Shown: positions 59,801-64,000 of the stretch, in pieces
How the letters are laid out: each line of letters begins with the position of its first letter
Position numbering within the stretch: position 1 is the first letter of the stretch
From: Ptiloglossa arizonensis
Lineage: Eukaryota; Arthropoda; Insecta; Hymenoptera; Colletidae
Direction: 5' to 3'
DNA length: 64,000 bases
Assembly (NCBI RefSeq): GCF_051014685.1
Contig: NC_135060.1
Location: forward strand, 8,990,001-9,054,000
Notes under the pieces: model-generated
The model's database searches: none
Told to the model about the DNA's origin: nothing
The model's input: only the letters and a program-made list of their open reading frames with translations
Translations under genes and position numbers: made by a program

Positions 59801-62800
59801 AGGAAAATAGTAAAAGCGAGTCGTGTACCGGTCTCTTTTCCCGGTTAGAATTTTGTTCGTTCAAAGAAAGAGGAAAATTAGAGGAAAACGTTTGCGGTAC
59901 CTACGCGGAAAGAAAACAATTAACGTGTATTTGCCTTGCAAATTCGCCGAGCAACGCGTTCAGTGGAATATATTCTTCAATAGGTAAAAGAAAAGTGAGG
60001 TACGAAGTGTGGTCGATCGAGGAAATTTCGTTGGTCGAAAGCTATGAAATTTTGAGTACCGGTATATACTTACGATATAGCGGACTTAAAGGGGTGCCTA
60101 ATCCTCTTAATCCCATTTTCAAGAATGATCCGAAATCTGCACTTTACGGTGGTCGTTTAACGATCGCGATACCGAACGGAACAATTAAGTCGATTAAATA
60201 ATCCCGAGTCAAAAGCAGAACACGAACGAATGGGATCTGTTTAGCACGGGATAACATCACAGAATTCTATCCAGTAATCGACGAATCGCTTCGTGTCAGC
60301 ACTCGGTCGATCCAACGAAAGTTCGAATAACTTTCAAGAAACCAATCTCGTCTCTTCTGGTATGAATTAGTTTCTTTCTGCTCGGTGTAAAATTAAAGAG
60401 AAATTGTACCGATCCGAGTACAATAATTTTATCTATTCAAGAACGCTCTTCTCTTTATCGGGACGGCAACGATCGTATATCGACAATATCATCGACGTTT
60501 GAAAATGCAAAATTTCGATCAAACACGCGCGTATACCAATCCTCCGAGTCGTTTTCCTCGAATTCGAAAGCTCGTTTGCGAAAATGATCGTTCGCGTTCT
60601 CGAATTATTTGCCAACGCTGAATCGTCAACTTCTCGGCTGCGTCGTCGATACAGGCACCATCCAGTGTAGTTAATAGAAGTCACGGTAACGGAGTTTTGA
60701 AAGAGGCGCAAAGGAGAACCACGAAGGAGAAGAGGATCCGACGGAAATGAGCGTTAGCTTGGTCCGTGGAGTCTTGGTTGAAAGAGATTGAATCCTTCGA
60801 GGAGGCAGAATCACCTGTTAGGGCAACCGTTAAAGGACTTCGTCCTGCGTCCTTCTTCAAAGGAAGCCAGAAAGAAAGGAATCCTGTCGCTCTCATCGCG
60901 TCAAATTGCCAATCCTCTTCCTTTTCCTCTATTAGTGGCGCAAGGAAAATCACCTCAGGCTGTGTAATTAATTTCGAGCAACTTGTCTCGCCGCGACGTG
61001 TGCGGTGTTGTCGTTAAATCGATAACGCGTTTTGTTGTCTGTCGGCTAATTTCCTGTGTTCCTTCGAGCCTCGTTTCAGTCGTTTCTTCTTCGCCCGTAC
61101 CATCGAATTTCCGATATTAACCGTTTTTCTCCGTTCGCGAAAATCGATTTCACCGTTTTTACATTCCCGTGAATACATTGAACGCGATTGCCGCGTCTTC
61201 GTGACGAGAGATTCAATCGAAACGGAATCAAGGAACCGTAACATCGACGAACCGAACGTTGAGATTCGAAGAACAATGTTGAAAAGTAATTTAAAAACAT
61301 ATTCTTAGCCTATAATTTTCTACAGATTTGTAGAGAATTTTTCTAGCTCTGTGACAGGTCGGATTTTTACGTTGTGTTCGCATCGGAATATTTATAGAAG
61401 TTATCTTTCCCACAAAAATACTTCTTGCCCTATGATTATCTTATTAGAGAAAACTCTTTTTGGAAAGTTGTATCTTAAAAACTTAACAGAAACTATATTT
61501 TACTCGAAGAAAATATATTTGTGAAATATTGGGTTGTTCGGAAAGTGATTTTCCAAAATGGAGAATACATAATTTGATAAAATGTTTGTATACTCTAAAA
61601 AAATCGTGTTTCAGTTTACAAAAAAAAAAAATACAAAATAACTTTCCGAACAACCCAATATAATTCCAGATTCGTGAATCGTTGTCCAGCAACGACTCGT
61701 TGTGTACTTGAACAAGAATCCTAAGGTAGAAAAAATATAAGATAAAAATCCTCGCTTTTAATTTTCGTTTTTCACATTTGTGTTTTCACGAATTTAATTC
61801 CATACCCGTTACGAAAACAATAAGCCATCGAATACATTTCATTCGCGATCAATCTTTAATAATCCTCGCGAGACCTCAGCTTTTTCGCTCGTCGCGTAAT
61901 TCATCATCGTTGCAATATTAATTTGGAATCCAGATATTGTAACCGTGGTATCTCGCGCTATAATAGCACCAGCCCCGTCTTTCAATGCTACGGTGCACAA
62001 TAGCCATAGGAAAAGTGACTTTAAGACCTTGCCGGGCAACTTTTATAATGATCTTTAGAAATTGGAACGTTACGCGAGCATCGCTTACTTAATGCACTTT
62101 TCCATGGAACGTATTTAGCGCACGATATTCATTTCTCGTCTCGGTGCGCGTTGTTGCATTGTTGTTACTACGGGATGAGCTCTTTATTCCGAGGGTAGTT
62201 CGATAAACGAATATCCCGTTGCACCGAAGAACCATAATCGAACGATGCTGCACACGGTGCAGCCCTTATGGCAAACGACGCTCGTTCCAACTATCGAATA
62301 ACGGTACTTAGGCTCTCATTACTCGAAGCGTCCTATTACGACGTACTGGGTTAACTAAGGGCGCCGCAGATTATCTGTCCTCTGTTACGATCTTCGCATC
62401 AAGATCTTCTATCCACTTAGCCGAGCAACGACGTTACGTCATCCACTCTATATGTGAGATTATCAACGATACAATCCGATCACGGGAATCATATTTACCC
62501 CGATTGTTCACCGCTCTTCGTTATTTCGTCAATATATACCGAACGAACGTCCTAACATCCGTTCGCTCGTTTTACGAAAATTGCGTATCTTCTCACGATC
62601 TTTCGTTCCTTTTTCTTTCTCTCTTCATCGAAATTAGCATATTTTGGGAATTCGTCGCACCCTCCGGACGAAAAAGTACGCGTTATCGCTCAGCTCTGCG
62701 CGCAGAGGAATCTCCAGAGGAACGGTAGCTAGGTGAACGAGCATCCTGGGTTATTTTCCGCGTTTCGATCCAATAAATTGTGCGTCAGGTTCGTATGGTT

Positions 62801-64000
62801 AGCGAGGCGCATCCGTTTTTCCCGTAGTCGGCATCGGGCGGTGGTTTACAGTTTCGGTGTTTTCCACGAAATCAAGGGTATATTTCTGGGAATTTTTTAG
62901 CGGTCGACTGGACGTCGGGACGCTGTCAAAGCCGGAACAATTTTTCCATGCGTCGGTCCGATGGGGCGCCGTATATATTCGGGCGTAGCCACGATAAAAT
63001 TTATAATATACGGCGACACCTTCGCGGCTCCGAAGTGGCTTTAAATTTCCGTTATACGCCCTCCTAGATATTTCGAGTTATGGACTTCTTTCTGATCCGC
63101 CTTATGCCCACCATTTTTAACCCCATCCACCGTCCCGGCGCGACGTAGGAGCTGACACTTTTAATCCGGAGCTACATATAACCGGTAACACCGTGCATGC
63201 GAGTTTCTATCGCGCTTCCATCTCGAAAAAATTGCCCGAGTTCGTTTCGCCCTGTGCAATGCATTTCCCCGCACTTGAGATAAATTTCTCGTCGATCGTC
63301 CCGTGAAATGAGATCACACACCCCAACAGAGGGTTCGCGTATGGACGGAATTAAAGCAGAAAGTGAAGTTTCCAGGAATTAAGCACGTGAACGCTAACCG
63401 GGACAAATTGGACAGCTGTGGTACGTGTTTCCCGTATGAAAATGAAAGTCTAAGGCCACGAGAGACTCGAGAGATGGCACACGTGTAACCGTAATCGAAT
63501 TTCAGTGTTAAAGAAGTCCCGAGCTTCGAGAAGCACTTTCCCGATACGACGAATCGACCGATTTGCAGATTCTTACGCGCGGAGTGTGCTTCGAAAGAAG
63601 AGAGTACTCCGAAGGGATTACGCCTTTGTGTCGAACACTATTTATCGAGTCTTTAAATCACGCATAATCTTCACAGAAGGAGACTAAAGAGAGAAGGAAA
63701 AGATTCTCGGGGTAAAACATGTACGATACGTATGTATGTCGATGTTCCTTTCTAAGTACGATGAGCAAATCGTGAACAAAGTTTGTAAAATATTTTAATC
63801 AGTAATTATTACTACATATCGTTTACAAAAAAGGAAATAAAGTACCAAAATAACGCGAGTCAATAATTGAATTAGTCTTTCACTGTGTTTATCGTGCATT
63901 TAGAGTATTATAAATAATGAACTTTGATTAATTCATTATCACATCGTCGATTTAGAATGGAATTAAAATCAAGCATACCAGTAATTATTTGTTCGAAAAT
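59801..64000. other. Gene-free stretch to the window end
   Basis: MITE copy 8 at 61527-61662. A minus-strand frame near 62039-61839 starts with a hydrophobic stretch (KSLFLWLLCTVALKDGAGA) that resembles a signal peptide. It lacks an ATG and continues only to about 66 codons, so it is not called. Confidence 0.4.
61527..61662 (-). mobile_element. MITE family A, copy 8
   Basis: Reverse-orientation copy with near-perfect terminal repeats: ATTGGGTTGTTCGGAAAGTG at the left and ACTTTCCGAACAACCCAATA at the right. The core is CTCTAAAAAAATCGTGTTTC. The cleanness of its ends suggests recent movement. Confidence 0.85.

Noticed and set aside
59725..60201. Plus-strand open frame of 158 codons ending TIAIPNGTIKSIK
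   Set aside because: Begins within the GTGGAATTAATTGTGGTTG repeats. The composition is plausible, but no motif, signal peptide or splice evidence was found. Worth a search, not a call.
61839..62039. Minus-strand frame with a signal-peptide-like start
   Set aside because: No ATG, a weak acceptor and only about 66 codons; no further exon found.

Overview
This is a eukaryotic, insect-type window. It has spliced genes with GT-AG introns, several decayed Tc1/mariner-class elements and MITEs, and many long-period degenerate tandem repeats. I see no prokaryotic operon structure, rRNA, convincing tRNA or CRISPR array. CpG-containing words such as TCGA and CGAAACG are very common. The mariner remnant is of the insect cecropia/mellifera type. 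Together these suggest a hymenopteran, perhaps a bee; that is inference, not proof.

Only two genes can be supported, both on the minus strand and both in the first 25 kb. The first (10977 down to 6728) is a four-exon mitochondrial NAD kinase, NADK2. It encodes 363 residues, carries the GGDGT nucleotide-binding motif, and all its exon phases agree. The second (24247 down to 14362) is a large gene I do not recognise. Five exons join in perfect phase (515, 777, 419, 1502 and 1899 nt) into one reading frame of 1703 residues. The N-terminal part is acidic, the middle is rich in paired cysteines, and the rest is a long Ser/Thr/Glu-rich region ending in a Cys- and Asn/Tyr-rich tail. It is the best candidate here for something undescribed. 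The two genes are head to tail, about 3.4 kb apart, with nothing in the sequence linking their functions.

From 24.3 kb to 64 kb I find no convincing host gene. This part holds a pseudogenised mariner (48387-49697) abutted by two tandem MITE copies, and an internally deleted second Tc1/mariner-class element (35322-35804). Short MITEs of one family occur at least eight times across the whole window. A fold-back element (29459-29710) sits inside an older tandem repeat. At least ten unrelated tandem arrays have units of about 75-430 bp. The most striking are an 80-bp unit present six times (46488-46955) and a roughly 144-bp unit present about 12 times (39120-40795). The minus strand of the latter reads as a repeating 48-residue peptide.

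The remaining sequence looks like intergenic or long-intron DNA with simple repeats. All exon models come from reading frame, phase and splice signals only. No transcript or homology search was possible.
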